Below, piece after piece: positions 16,055 to 25,353 of a stretch of DNA of 50,912 nt (position 1 is the first letter of the stretch; every line of letters begins with the position of its first letter). The stretch lies in contig NZ_WIOK01000034.1 in assembly GCF_009467825.1 (NCBI RefSeq), positions 1 to 50,912 on the forward strand. Reading direction: 5' to 3'. The notes beneath the pieces are model-generated. The model was given only the letters and a program-made list of their open reading frames with translations, was not told where the DNA came from and ran no database searches. The translations under genes and the position numbers were made by a program. This stretch comes from Cyclobacterium xiamenense. Lineage in GTDB: Bacteria > Bacteroidota > Bacteroidia > Cytophagales > Cyclobacteriaceae.

Positions 16055-17524
16055 TCACTGCCAGCCACCACCCAATGCACGATACAGGCTTACCAGCCGC
16101 TGCAGCTGCAGCATCTTCAATTCGATGTATTCCAGTTCGGAAGCCAGGGAATTGGATTGGCTGTTGATCACGTCCAGGTAGTCTGCATAGCCTACCTTAA
16201 ACATGGTATTGGCGTTGTCTACCGATCGCCGCTGTACCAGTACCTCATTCGTTTTTAATTGCAATTCCTCCCTCAGTGTGCGGTAGTCGTTTACCAGTCC
16301 GATCACCTCCAGGTATCCACTGAGGACGGTCTGCTCGTAATCGTACAGGGCGATTTTTTGGCGGGCTTTTGCCGATTCGTAGCTGGCTTTGATTCGGTTC
16401 CGATTGAATACTGGAGCCACCAGTCCACCGCCCAGTTGGTAGACGGCAGAGCCTGGATTCAAAAAGAGCTTGCTGAATTCAAAAGCGTTGAACCCGGCCA
16501 TGCCGTATAGATTAAATGTGGGGAAAAAGGCGGTTCGCGCAATACCCACTTCCAGGTTATTGGCTTGCAGGTTTTGCTCGGCTGCGCGGATATCCGGACG
16601 CATCCGAAGCAGGTCCGAGGGAAGCCCCAATTCCAAAACCTCCGGTAGCACCGTTACCTCTGACAAGGATTGGCGCTGCACGCGTTCGGGGTAGTCTCCC
16701 GTCAGATAGGCCAGATTTAGCTCGGCTTGTCTCAATTCCCTGCGCTTGCTGATCAGAATACCTTTCGAATTGAGCATCAATGCCTCAAACTGATCGATGG
16801 ACAGTTGACTCTCCTGACCGGCGTTTTTTAGGCTTTTTCCCAGTTCGAAGGCTTCTTCCTGAAAGGCAATGTTTGTCAGCAAGGTCTCAATTTCCTCGTC
16901 CAGCCCGACAATGGTGTAGTACGTGCTCGCAATTTCGGCGATCAGCCAGGTTTTGGTAAGGTTAACCATTTCCTCCGACGCCAGGTACTGGGCCAGGGCC
17001 TGCTTTTTCCGCATCTGTAGCCGGCCCCATATATCCACCTCCCAATTGAAGGTGGCGCCGAGAATAAAGTCCTGGTAAGGAACCGGGATGCGCCGGTTTT
17101 CCGGGACAGTGGGCGAGAGATTGGTATCGTCGTTTCCTACGCCATCCATGGTGAAATCGCCAAATTTTCTGACTTCCGCCCCTGCCTGCAGGTTCAATTC
17201 CGGCAGTTGGCCCATGCGGGCCCGGCTGAGTGCAGCCCGGGCAACTTCTATTTGGGCCAGCGTGCGGTTAACATCCTGGTTGCGCTCCAGACCCTTTCGA
17301 ATAAGACCCTGCAGCTGTGGGTCGCTAAAAAAAGACTCCCAGCGGACAAGCGCCATGTTGGAACTATCGGCTTTCGAGTTGACAAATTCGGGGTATTCCT
17401 CCGGCGGTTGGTTGTAGGTATCGAGGAGTGGTTGGTCTACTTTGCAGGAATAGAGCCCCAGCCCGACAATAGCGAATAGCAGCAGGCAGGGGGAGATGGT
17501 GGTGTTTTTCGTTCTATGCATCAC
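16055..17524 (-). CDS. RND efflux outer-membrane lipoprotein (OprM/NodT family)
   Basis: The product (489 residues) is the outer-membrane channel of a tripartite pump. It has a lipoprotein signal with LYSC (Cys at about residue 27). Two OEP-type repeats follow, with typical helical hairpins (LAQIEVARAALSRARMGQLPELNLQAG; LPSDLLRMRPDIRAAEQNLQANN; FPTFNLYGMAGF) and a YRALGGGW end. The gene lies 2 bases after the pump gene, so the three efflux genes form one operon transcribed leftwards. Substrates cannot be told from sequence. Confidence 0.95.
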   Translation of the reverse strand: MMHRTKNTTISPCLLLFAIVGLGLYSCKVDQPLLDTYNQPPEEYPEFVNSKADSSNMALVRWESFFSDPQLQGLIRKGLERNQDVNRTLAQIEVARAALSRARMGQLPELNLQAGAEVRKFGDFTMDGVGNDDTNLSPTVPENRRIPVPYQDFILGATFNWEVDIWGRLQMRKKQALAQYLASEEMVNLTKTWLIAEIASTYYTIVGLDEEIETLLTNIAFQEEAFELGKSLKNAGQESQLSIDQFEALMLNSKGILISKRRELRQAELNLAYLTGDYPERVQRQSLSEVTVLPEVLELGLPSDLLRMRPDIRAAEQNLQANNLEVGIARTAFFPTFNLYGMAGFNAFEFSKLFLNPGSAVYQLGGGLVAPVFNRNRIKASYESAKARQKIALYDYEQTVLSGYLEVIGLVNDYRTLREELQLKTNEVLVQRRSVDNANTMFKVGYADYLDVINSQSNSLASELEYIELKMLQLQRLVSLYRALGGGWQ

Positions 17525-17526
17525 TC

Positions 17527-20500
17527 TTACGAAGTTTTTAGGCTACCGGAATGAACCGCCTGATCGGACGGCATGGAATCGGGCTGTTTTTTGAGGTAAA
17601 CAGCCAGGGTTTCGAAGGCTACGAATAGACCTGGAATAAGGATGATTCCGACAAACGTACCGATAAACATACCTCCTGCCGCGGCAGTACCGATGGTTCG
17701 GTTTCCGACTGCTCCGGCGCCGGTGGCGAGGGCGAGTGGGATCAATCCGCTGATAAAGGCAAACGAAGTCATAAGAATTGGGCGTAGCCTTTCCACCGCC
17801 GCATGAACGGCCGACTCCAGGATTCCCATGCCTTTTTGCCTGGACTGTACGGCGATTTCAATGATAAGAATTGCGTTTTTGCCCAACAGTCCGATCAGCA
17901 TGATTAGCGAAACCTGCGCATAAATATTGTTTTCCAATCCGGTCAGTTGCAGCAATAGAAAGGAACCGAAAACACCGGCAGGCAGCGACAGAATCACCGA
18001 TAGTGGCAGCAAATAGCTTTCGTATTGGGCGGCGAGAAGCAAATAAACAAAGACCAGGCAAATGAGGAAGATGTATACTGCCTGATTGCCCGAGGCAATT
18101 TGCTCCCGGGTGATGCCGGACCAATCAATGGAGAAGCCCCGGGGTAGGATGGAGACCGCAGTTTCTTCGACTGCCCGAATCGCATCACCGCTGGAATATC
18201 CCGGTGCGGCATCACCATTGATCATGGCAGAGATAAACATGTTGTAGCGCGTAAGTTGCTCCGGTCCGTAGATTCGCTCCAGGCTGACAAAATTGGAATA
18301 GGGTACCATTTCACCCTGCTTGTTTTTGGTGTACATTTTTAGCAAGGATTCCGGGTTGGTCCGGAATTCCGGCGAGGCCTGTAGCATCACTTTGTACATT
18401 TGCCCAAACTGGATAAAATTGGAACTGTAATAGCTCCCAATAAAACTTTGCAGGGTCTCCATCGAAGCACGGATATCCACGCCCAACTTTGCAGCTTTGT
18501 CATGGTCCACCCGCAGGATGTACTGCGGAAAAGAAGGATCAAAATTGGTGAACGCTTCCTGGATTTCAGGTCTTTCCCGGATAGCTGTCAGAAAATCGTC
18601 TACAGTTTGGGCAGTGAAGGCCAAATCCCCACCGGTCTTGTCTTGCATTTGCAATTCAAAACCGGAGGCATTTCCGAAGCCTGGAACGGGCGGGGGGGCA
18701 AAAAACTGTACGGAAGCGCCCGTAATGTGTGCGGTCCGTTCCTGGTATTTTTCGATCAATTGGTCGACATTTGCCTCTCGGTCATCCCAACCCACCAAAT
18801 TGATCATGCCCATGCCGTAGGAGGCTCCGGCAGTTTCGGTAAGCAGGCTGTATCCGGCCAGTGTCGAGATGGTTTCAACCTCCTCAAAGGGCAAAATCGA
18901 CGCCTGCACGTCATCCATGATTTGCTGGGTTCGGTCCATGGTGGACCCCGGGGGGGTCGTCACGTTGACATAAATCATTCCCTGATCCTCGTTGGGAATG
19001 AATCCGGTTGGTAGAATGAAGGTCATCCCATACGTAAGGCCAAAAAACAAAAGCAAAATACCGAATGTGAGGGTTTTTCTACCGGCAGTTTTGCCGATCA
19101 ATCCAGCGTATTTCCCAGCAAATGCCTCGTATTTTTCATTGAAACCCGTAAAGAAGCGACTGAGCAGGCCTTTTCCTTTTTCGTGATGTACGGGTTTTAA
19201 GAGCAAGCTACACAGGGCAGGGGAAAGGGTAAGCGCATTGATACCGGAAATCACGATGGCGATGGCCAGGGTCAGGGAGAATTGCCGGTAAAAGATCCCC
19301 ACCGGACCGGAGAGAAAACTTACCGGAACGAACACGGCAGACATCACCAGCGTGATGGCCACAATGGCACCGCCGATTTCGTGCATGGCCGCAAAAGTGG
19401 CCTCCTTGGCATTCATTCCGTTTTGGTGCATTTTTACATGCACGGCTTCCACAACGACGATGGCATTGTCCACCACAATCCCGATAGCCAATACCATGGC
19501 AAATAGCGTGAGCATGTTGATCGAAAATCCAAAAAGGCTCATAAAAAAGAAGGTTCCCACCAGAGAGACAGGTACCGCTATGGCCGGTATTAGTGTGGAA
19601 CGCCAATCCTGAAGAAAGATAAATACCACCAGGGACACCAATAGAAAGGCTTCGATAAGCGTTTTGACAACTTCTGAAATGGAGGCATCCAGGAAACGGG
19701 AGACATCGTACGAAATATTGAAGGTCATCCCGGGGGGAAAGGAGGCTTCCTGCAGTTCGCCCATTTTGTCTTTGATGTTCTGTATCACTTCCCGGGCATT
19801 GGAACCGGGCCGTTGTTTGATCATGATGGAAGCGGAGGGCTGCCCATCGGTCATCGATACCATGTTGTAATCCTCCGAGTCGAAGGCAACTTCCGCCACG
19901 TCCCGAATTTTTAGCAGGGATCCATCCGGAAGGGATTTTAAGGTAATGTTTTCGTAATCCTCTTTGGTATTAAACTTACCGGTGTACTTGAGAACATACT
20001 GCAAGGACTGCGGGTCCCGGTCCGAACTGATTCCGGATTTTCCGGGAGCGGCTTCCACATTTTGGCTTTGAATGGCTTCGCTCACATCCTGTGGGGTCAG
20101 GTTGTAGGCCACCATTCGGTCCGGATTCAGCCAGATGCGCATGGCATAATCCCGGTTCCCCATGATTTCCGCTCGGCCTACCCCATCTATTCGTTTTAGC
20201 TCGGGAAGGATATTGATGTCTGCAAAATTGTAGACAAATTTCTCGTCTTGCGTGCTATCAGAGGTCATGAGGTTGAGGTACAGCAACATGGAGTTTACCT
20301 CTTTTTCAGTCATTACCCCTGCGCGGATTACCTCTTCGGGTAATTCGTCCACGACCGTGGCCACGCGGTTTTGCACATTCACGGCGGCTTGATCCGGATC
20401 CGTACCTACACTAAAAAAGACCGTAATAACGGATACACCGTCATTGGTATTGACCGATGACATGTAAGTCATGCCCGGGACACCGTTAATGGCGCGTTCC

Positions 20501-20694
20501 AGCGGAGTGGTGACTGCTTTGGTTACCACCTCTGCATTCGCTCCCCGGTATTGGGAAGTCACCGTCACCGAAGGAGGGACAATTTCCGGAAACTGGGTGA
20601 CGGGCAATCCGAAAAGCGCTAATAAACCTACCAGGGTAATCAAAATGGAAATTACCGTCGACAGGATGGGTCGTTTTATAAACAAATCAAACAT
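17527..20694 (-). CDS. RND efflux pump permease, HAE1 (AcrB/MexB) family
   Basis: The 1055-residue inner-membrane pump has the expected layout: TM1 at the N-terminus, two large periplasmic loops, TM2-6 (about 340-500) and TM8-12 (about 870-1035). It drives export by proton flow. The proton-relay motif in TM4 reads GIVVDNAIVVVE: D409 is present but the second acidic residue, Asp in AcrB, is Asn (N410, codon 19465-19467). The Lys of TM10 (GLLGKNAILIIE) and the Arg in RLRPILMTS are kept. It lies between adaptor and channel genes, spaced by 20 and 2 bases. Confidence 0.96.
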   Translation of the reverse strand: MFDLFIKRPILSTVISILITLVGLLALFGLPVTQFPEIVPPSVTVTSQYRGANAEVVTKAVTTPLERAINGVPGMTYMSSVNTNDGVSVITVFFSVGTDPDQAAVNVQNRVATVVDELPEEVIRAGVMTEKEVNSMLLYLNLMTSDSTQDEKFVYNFADINILPELKRIDGVGRAEIMGNRDYAMRIWLNPDRMVAYNLTPQDVSEAIQSQNVEAAPGKSGISSDRDPQSLQYVLKYTGKFNTKEDYENITLKSLPDGSLLKIRDVAEVAFDSEDYNMVSMTDGQPSASIMIKQRPGSNAREVIQNIKDKMGELQEASFPPGMTFNISYDVSRFLDASISEVVKTLIEAFLLVSLVVFIFLQDWRSTLIPAIAVPVSLVGTFFFMSLFGFSINMLTLFAMVLAIGIVVDNAIVVVEAVHVKMHQNGMNAKEATFAAMHEIGGAIVAITLVMSAVFVPVSFLSGPVGIFYRQFSLTLAIAIVISGINALTLSPALCSLLLKPVHHEKGKGLLSRFFTGFNEKYEAFAGKYAGLIGKTAGRKTLTFGILLLFFGLTYGMTFILPTGFIPNEDQGMIYVNVTTPPGSTMDRTQQIMDDVQASILPFEEVETISTLAGYSLLTETAGASYGMGMINLVGWDDREANVDQLIEKYQERTAHITGASVQFFAPPPVPGFGNASGFELQMQDKTGGDLAFTAQTVDDFLTAIRERPEIQEAFTNFDPSFPQYILRVDHDKAAKLGVDIRASMETLQSFIGSYYSSNFIQFGQMYKVMLQASPEFRTNPESLLKMYTKNKQGEMVPYSNFVSLERIYGPEQLTRYNMFISAMINGDAAPGYSSGDAIRAVEETAVSILPRGFSIDWSGITREQIASGNQAVYIFLICLVFVYLLLAAQYESYLLPLSVILSLPAGVFGSFLLLQLTGLENNIYAQVSLIMLIGLLGKNAILIIEIAVQSRQKGMGILESAVHAAVERLRPILMTSFAFISGLIPLALATGAGAVGNRTIGTAAAGGMFIGTFVGIILIPGLFVAFETLAVYLKKQPDSMPSDQAVHSGSLKTS

Positions 20695-20714
20695 GTGTCA
20701 AGGGGTTTAAACGG

Positions 20715-21947
20715 CTAGAGCGATAGGTTTAGGGACCGGTATACTTCTTCTTCTCCAATCGGGTTGGGCTTTACCGTAGCCTCATCTTTGAGTAGTTGAA
20801 TTCCTTCCAACACCACTTTATCGTTGGTGGCAAAATCCTGCGCCACGTAAAAAAGCCCGTGTCTCCGCAACGGCCTAAAACTTCGGACATTTACTTTATT
20901 GTCTTTGTCTACCAGGTATACATAGTTGTATTCCTGGATTTCAAACGTAGATTTTTGGGGGATTAGGAAGACGTCTTTCAGTTCGTTGCTCATCTGCACC
21001 TTGCCACTGGCCCCGTGCTTGATCAAGCCATCCGGGTTGGGAAAACGAACCCGAAGGGCAATGGATCCGGTACCCTGTTCAAAATCCGCCTCCATGGTTT
21101 CCAATCTGCCTTTATACGGGTACTCCACCCCATCCGATAGGATAAGGGAAATTTCCTCCTGCTCGTCCAATAGTGTTTCTCGAACTTGTTCGTTCATTTG
21201 TTCCGAGTCGGCATCCTTGTCCAGTTCACCCCGCATATACCGCAAGTATTCGTTTTCCGTAATGCGGTAATAGGCGAAAATTTCGCTAATATCGGTAATA
21301 TTGGTAAGCAAATCTCCACTCTTCACCAAACTGCCTGTCTTGTAAGGAATACGGTCCACAATGCCGTCAAAGGGAGCCCTCACGGTGGTATACGACAGGC
21401 CTACCTGGGCATTTTTAAGCATGGATTCGGCCTCCAGGATGGCAGATTCCGCCATTTCCTTTCTAGATTGGGCCAGTTCGAGTTCGGAGGAAGAGTAGAT
21501 TTTCTTATCCACCAGCACTTTTAGTCGTTCTACTTCCAGACTGGCTGCTTTTTCTTCTGCTTTGGCCTGCATAAGTTTGGCGGTTGCCGAGTTGACGAGC
21601 TCGTTGTATTCTGCCGAAGAGAGTTGAAATAGCGGTTGGCCTTTGCGAACTTCCTGCCCTTCGTCCACGTAGATTTGTTCCACAAAACCCTCCAACTTGG
21701 AACGAACCTCCACAAACTGAATTGCCTGCAGATCGCACACGTACGTTTGAGGCACTTCTATGTCTTTCGGCATCAAGGTAAATACTGGTACTTCCAGGAC
21801 CTCTGCATTTTTATTGTTTTTGCCACTTCCTTCGTTACAGGAAAAAAGAGCACTCCCTATCGCCAGGAAACCAATAACTTTCCAGAGGGATTTCAAACGG
21901 GCAATTTTGCTACCGGAATACCGGAGCCCAGAATTTTTCGTATTCAT
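20715..21947 (-). CDS. RND efflux periplasmic adaptor lipoprotein (AcrA/MexA type)
   Basis: From ATG 21947 (MNTKNSGLRYSGSK) the product is 410 residues. A lipobox lies at GSALFSC. It shows the lipoyl half-motifs (VRSKLEGFVEQIYVDEGQEVRKGQPLFQL and TTVRAPFDGIVDRIPYKTGSLV), a coiled-coil hairpin between them, and the beta-barrel and membrane-proximal domains (PQKSTFEIQEYNYVYLVD). It links the pump to the outer-membrane channel. The upstream extension to 22040 adds residues with no signal character, so the lipobox start was preferred. It is the first gene of the efflux operon. Confidence 0.93.
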   Translation of the reverse strand: MNTKNSGLRYSGSKIARLKSLWKVIGFLAIGSALFSCNEGSGKNNKNAEVLEVPVFTLMPKDIEVPQTYVCDLQAIQFVEVRSKLEGFVEQIYVDEGQEVRKGQPLFQLSSAEYNELVNSATAKLMQAKAEEKAASLEVERLKVLVDKKIYSSSELELAQSRKEMAESAILEAESMLKNAQVGLSYTTVRAPFDGIVDRIPYKTGSLVKSGDLLTNITDISEIFAYYRITENEYLRYMRGELDKDADSEQMNEQVRETLLDEQEEISLILSDGVEYPYKGRLETMEADFEQGTGSIALRVRFPNPDGLIKHGASGKVQMSNELKDVFLIPQKSTFEIQEYNYVYLVDKDNKVNVRSFRPLRRHGLFYVAQDFATNDKVVLEGIQLLKDEATVKPNPIGEEEVYRSLNLSL

Positions 21948-22128
21948 TTCAGAATTGGGATTAAACAAACAATAGAACGCAATGTTTTCAGCCAACGAAT
22001 GCGCAGGTAGCATGCGATCGTAGCACACAACGCGGCACATCGGTATTACGGTTATTTTTGGGAATTCCGGATGATAGGTGTTCGATAAAAGCCAATCCTC
22101 CAGCTAACGTAAGTGGCAGGAATGTGCC

Positions 22129-22497
22129 TCAGGGAGCGTTGGAACAGATCACCAGGGACACAATGTGCCTGATTTGGTTCCAGGTATCCAATGGGGGAAA
22201 GGCCCCGGGTGCTACGGAGTGAAAAAACTGTAACAGGTGAAAGGGATCGTTGCGCAAATAAAAAACCGGAAGCAGCATGTCTCTCGATTGCTGGCTACTG
22301 GATTGGGTCCGGCTCAGGGATGTAGGAAAATCGAGGTAATCAAAATCCGACACGTCCAGGTGAATCCCTGTTTTAGGGAATTGATGGATCGCTTCTTCAC
22401 CTTCGGCCACCGAAAGTCCCACCAAAAATAGCGCAAGCAGGTTGCTGAGGAGGTACTTGGACAAAAAGGCGGCTATTTTTTTATACTTGCGATTCAC
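22129..22497 (-). CDS. Hypothetical protein with N-terminal hydrophobic segment, 122 aa
   Basis: The product begins MNRKYKKIAAFLSKYLLSNLLALFLVGLSVAEG, a long basic-hydrophobic N-terminus that could be an uncleaved anchor or a signal peptide. The remaining 90 residues have no recognised domain. The gene lies upstream of the efflux operon on the same strand, with about 180 bases between, so a link is possible but unproven. A TATTTTTG promoter element is present just upstream. It may be a lineage-specific protein. Confidence 0.55.
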   Translation of the reverse strand: MNRKYKKIAAFLSKYLLSNLLALFLVGLSVAEGEEAIHQFPKTGIHLDVSDFDYLDFPTSLSRTQSSSQQSRDMLLPVFYLRNDPFHLLQFFHSVAPGAFPPLDTWNQIRHIVSLVICSNAP

Positions 22498-22501
22498 GAT
22501 A

Positions 22502-22509
22502 CAAAAATA
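22502..22509 (-). promoter_or_regulatory. Bacteroidota -7 element for the 122-aa protein gene
   Basis: The minus strand reads TATTTTTG, a full TAnnTTTG match five bases before the ATG. That is very close: transcription would start at or inside the first codons. A leaderless message or a chance match are both possible. Confidence 0.25.
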
Positions 22510-22746
22510 ACAAGAAAATTCCCAAGAAGGATACCGTTCACAAAGGAAAATTAACGCTAATAAAGAAATAAAAACAAATTAAACCGTTGCCGTTCAGTAA
22601 ATAATCAAACTAAAATTCTGAAAATAATTTAATAAAAGGAAAAAAATTCCTAAAAAAACAAGGGTTGTAGATAAAATGAATGGTAGATACCGGTAAAGAC
22701 GAATTCCTTCCAACCTGGCCGAAAATCAGCCCGCCAGGACGAGAAA

Positions 22747-24321
22747 TTAACTGCCTAACCAGATATAGATGAGTACGGTTACCACGCACAAAGCGGCCGA
22801 TACGGGTTTTGCGTATTTCCAGGGTTTCATTTCCAATACGGGTGGTTGACTTACAAAGGTGTTGGGCTTGCCGGGGAAATAGTGGCTGACCGTAACCATC
22901 AGCACCAGGTTCATGACAAATTCGATCGCCCAAATGTGAATGAAATGAATGCCGGAATCGAAGACAAAACTCGTCAATAGGTAAAAAGTCAGGCCGGTAA
23001 CCAGGCCTATTTTGGCAGCTCTTGCCGTGACCTTTGGAATGAAAAAGCCGGCGATTAAAATAGAAGCAATGGGGATAAAAAATATTCCATTGAGCTGTTG
23101 CATGAGTTGATAGAGACCTTCCGGGGCATTGCCAACCAGGGGGGCGATACCGATGGCAAAGAGGGCAAGGACCAGTGAACTCAATCTTCCCACGCGGACC
23201 AATCGTCTGTCTGAGCAGTTGGGATTGATGAGTTTTTTGTAGATGTCCAGGCTAAAGATCGTGGCTGCGGAATTCAAGACACTGTTGAAGGTACTCAATA
23301 TGGCCCCCAGCACCACGGCGGCAAAAAATCCAAGCAGGCCGAAGGGCATCACCCGCATCAGCAAAACCGGGTAGATGAAGTCCTGGTTGTCATAGTATTG
23401 ATCTTTGTAGTAATAGTAAGCAATGATGCCGGGTAGCACGATGATCAGGGGAATCAGGATTTTGAAGATACCGGTAAATAACAGTCCTTTCTGTGCCTCC
23501 GCCATGTTTTTGGCGCCAAATGCCCGTTGGATGATGGTTTGGTTCATGCCCCAGAAATACAGTTGATTGATCATCAATCCGGTAAAAATGGTTCCGAAAG
23601 GCAGGACAGAGTCGGCTTTGCCAATGACGTTGAATTTTTCTGGTGCAAAAGCATAGACTTTACTCATGCCATCGATGATATTACCCTCGCCGATATCCCA
23701 GAGTGCAAAAACGGGGACCATCAGCCCGCCGATGACCAGGCCAATTGCATTGATGGAATCGGACAGGGCCACAGCTTTTAACCCGCCAAAGATGGCATAG
23801 ATGGAGCCAATCACCCCAATGGTCACCACGGTGATCCAGATGCCTTCCGATAAACTCACGCCCAATACTTCGGATACACTGAAAATACTTTCCAGATTGA
23901 TTGCCCCCGTGTACAGCACGATGGGGAGTAGGGTCACCACAAAAGACACCATCAGCAAGAACGCGACCAAGGTCTTGGTGCTGCTATCGTACCGGTTTTC
24001 CAGGTATTGAGGAATGGTCGTTAGGCCCATCTTTAAATAGATCGGCAAAAAATACAAAGCGGCAATGACCAGGGCGATGGCGCTGGTCACTTCCCAGGCA
24101 ATGATGATCATTCCGTTTTTGTAGGCAGAACCATTCAGGCCAATCAAGTGCTCGGTGGATATATTGGTTAAAATCATCGATCCGGCGATCACGCCACCGG
24201 TAAGGGAGCGCCCTCCCAGAAAATACCCATCCCTGGAGCGGATATCGTCTTTTCTCAATTTGTACCAGGAAAAAAATGCGACAAAAAGGGTAAATCCGAT
24301 AAACGTCAGGGCTGTAAGCAT
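22747..24321 (-). CDS. Sodium/solute symporter (SSS family), likely for myo-inositol
   Basis: The 524-residue membrane protein has about 13-14 predicted helices of the SSS/SGLT family. The family core is visible as RDGYFLGGRSLTGGVIAGSMILTNIS (TM1-2 region) and GLKAVALSDSINAIGLVIGG. It would bring a sugar or polyol across the inner membrane with sodium. The gene sits 68 bases downstream of myo-inositol oxygenase on the same strand, so myo-inositol is the best guess for the substrate. A perfect palindrome lies between the two genes, 14 bases before this ATG. Confidence 0.92.
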   Translation of the reverse strand: MLTALTFIGFTLFVAFFSWYKLRKDDIRSRDGYFLGGRSLTGGVIAGSMILTNISTEHLIGLNGSAYKNGMIIIAWEVTSAIALVIAALYFLPIYLKMGLTTIPQYLENRYDSSTKTLVAFLLMVSFVVTLLPIVLYTGAINLESIFSVSEVLGVSLSEGIWITVVTIGVIGSIYAIFGGLKAVALSDSINAIGLVIGGLMVPVFALWDIGEGNIIDGMSKVYAFAPEKFNVIGKADSVLPFGTIFTGLMINQLYFWGMNQTIIQRAFGAKNMAEAQKGLLFTGIFKILIPLIIVLPGIIAYYYYKDQYYDNQDFIYPVLLMRVMPFGLLGFFAAVVLGAILSTFNSVLNSAATIFSLDIYKKLINPNCSDRRLVRVGRLSSLVLALFAIGIAPLVGNAPEGLYQLMQQLNGIFFIPIASILIAGFFIPKVTARAAKIGLVTGLTFYLLTSFVFDSGIHFIHIWAIEFVMNLVLMVTVSHYFPGKPNTFVSQPPVLEMKPWKYAKPVSAALCVVTVLIYIWLGS

Positions 24322-24335
24322 GGTATAAAACTAAA

Positions 24336-24361
24336 TTGCTGCCCGGAATTCCGGGCAGCAA
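24336..24361 (-). promoter_or_regulatory. Perfect 26-bp palindrome between inositol oxygenase and symporter genes
   Basis: The arms TTGCTGCCCGGAA and TTCCGGGCAGCAA are exact inverted copies with no spacer. It lies 28 bases after the oxygenase stop and 14 bases before the symporter ATG. As RNA it would fold into a strong GC-rich hairpin, without a clean T run after it. It could be an attenuator or mRNA-stability element, or as DNA an operator for a dimeric repressor. Confidence 0.6.
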
Positions 24362-24389
24362 CACGTCGGTTTATGAGGGTTATAAAAGC

Positions 24390-25271
24390 TTAAAATTTCA
24401 GTGTGTCCGGTAGGTATTTTGCTACCAAATCCTCGTAGTAAGGGCGCAGTGCCTTTGCATCCGGGGGCACGGGTACTTTGGAGTACAAGTCGTAGGGATT
24501 GAATTTATCCACCCATTTGAACATTTCCCGGTCGTGATCATTGAGCAGGTGATCGTATGCACCTTCCCGGTGCTGCGCGTAAAAGGAATGGTATCGAATC
24601 ATGTACAAGGCCGGTTCGGGCAGGTAATTTTTGGTCATTTGGTACAGGTACTCGTCGTGACCCCAGGACATTTTTACATTGTCCAGGCCCGTATTGGGTT
24701 CATAAATGCCGTATTTGGTGTTGTACCGTTCGTCTTCGTAATCGGGATTTCCCTCAAAAAACTCCGGATAGACGATCTTGTCCGAATGCTTGCATCCCAC
24801 CGGAAAGGTGTCGCCCACCACGGCCCATTGGGGTTCTCCAAACAGGCAAAGCACTTTCCCCATGTCGTGAATAAAACCCGTCAGCACAAACCAATCGGGG
24901 TGGCCGTCAGCCCGGATGGCTTCTGAGGTTTGCAACAGGTGCTGAAGTTGGTCCAGGCTGGTATCGGGATCGGAATCGTCTACCAGGGTATTGAGGTAGT
25001 CGATTGCCTCCCAAAAGGGCATCTCTTTCTTATCAAATTTCAGAAACTCCTGCTCTTTTTTTGTGACGAAGTCGTAGGTCTGGTAGTGGTGGTTCAACCG
25101 ATAAAAATCCCGGACGGTATCCACTCGCTCGGAGTCGTGGTAGTTGCGGTAATCGCCCTTTGCTTTGGCTTGTTCGGACTTGGGTTTTGGATACCTGATT
25201 TTTAAATCATCCTCCCATTCTTCAATATTTCCAAGAGGAGCGCTCTCTTTATCGGTGAATTGTTTGTTCAT
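24390..25271 (-). CDS. myo-Inositol oxygenase
   Basis: The 293-residue protein shows the mixed-valent di-iron HD-domain enzyme that opens myo-inositol to D-glucuronate with O2. The iron ligands match the animal enzyme in order: H111 ([12 protein letters not shown]), H135-D136 (FIHDMGKVL), H205 (MSWGHDEYL), H228 (IRYHSFY) and D261 (PYDLYSK). The surrounding strings [17 protein letters not shown] and MSWGHDEY are nearly the same as in the mammalian protein. The downstream symporter fits uptake of the substrate. Glucuronate would then enter hexuronate catabolism, whose genes are not in the window. Confidence 0.97.
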   Translation of the reverse strand: MNKQFTDKESAPLGNIEEWEDDLKIRYPKPKSEQAKAKGDYRNYHDSERVDTVRDFYRLNHHYQTYDFVTKKEQEFLKFDKKEMPFWEAIDYLNTLVDDSDPDTSLDQLQHLLQTSEAIRADGHPDWFVLTGFIHDMGKVLCLFGEPQWAVVGDTFPVGCKHSDKIVYPEFFEGNPDYEDERYNTKYGIYEPNTGLDNVKMSWGHDEYLYQMTKNYLPEPALYMIRYHSFYAQHREGAYDHLLNDHDREMFKWVDKFNPYDLYSKVPVPPDAKALRPYYEDLVAKYLPDTLKF

Positions 25272-25353
25272 GTCAACAGGTCTTTTTTCTGCCCTAAATT
25301 TAGAAAAAACTAATTGTATTTTCTATAGTCCCCTTGTTTTTCAGAACAATAGT

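Noticed and set aside
18400-19014. Plus-strand frames across the RND pump gene
   Set aside because: These are shadows of the 1055-residue pump on the other strand.
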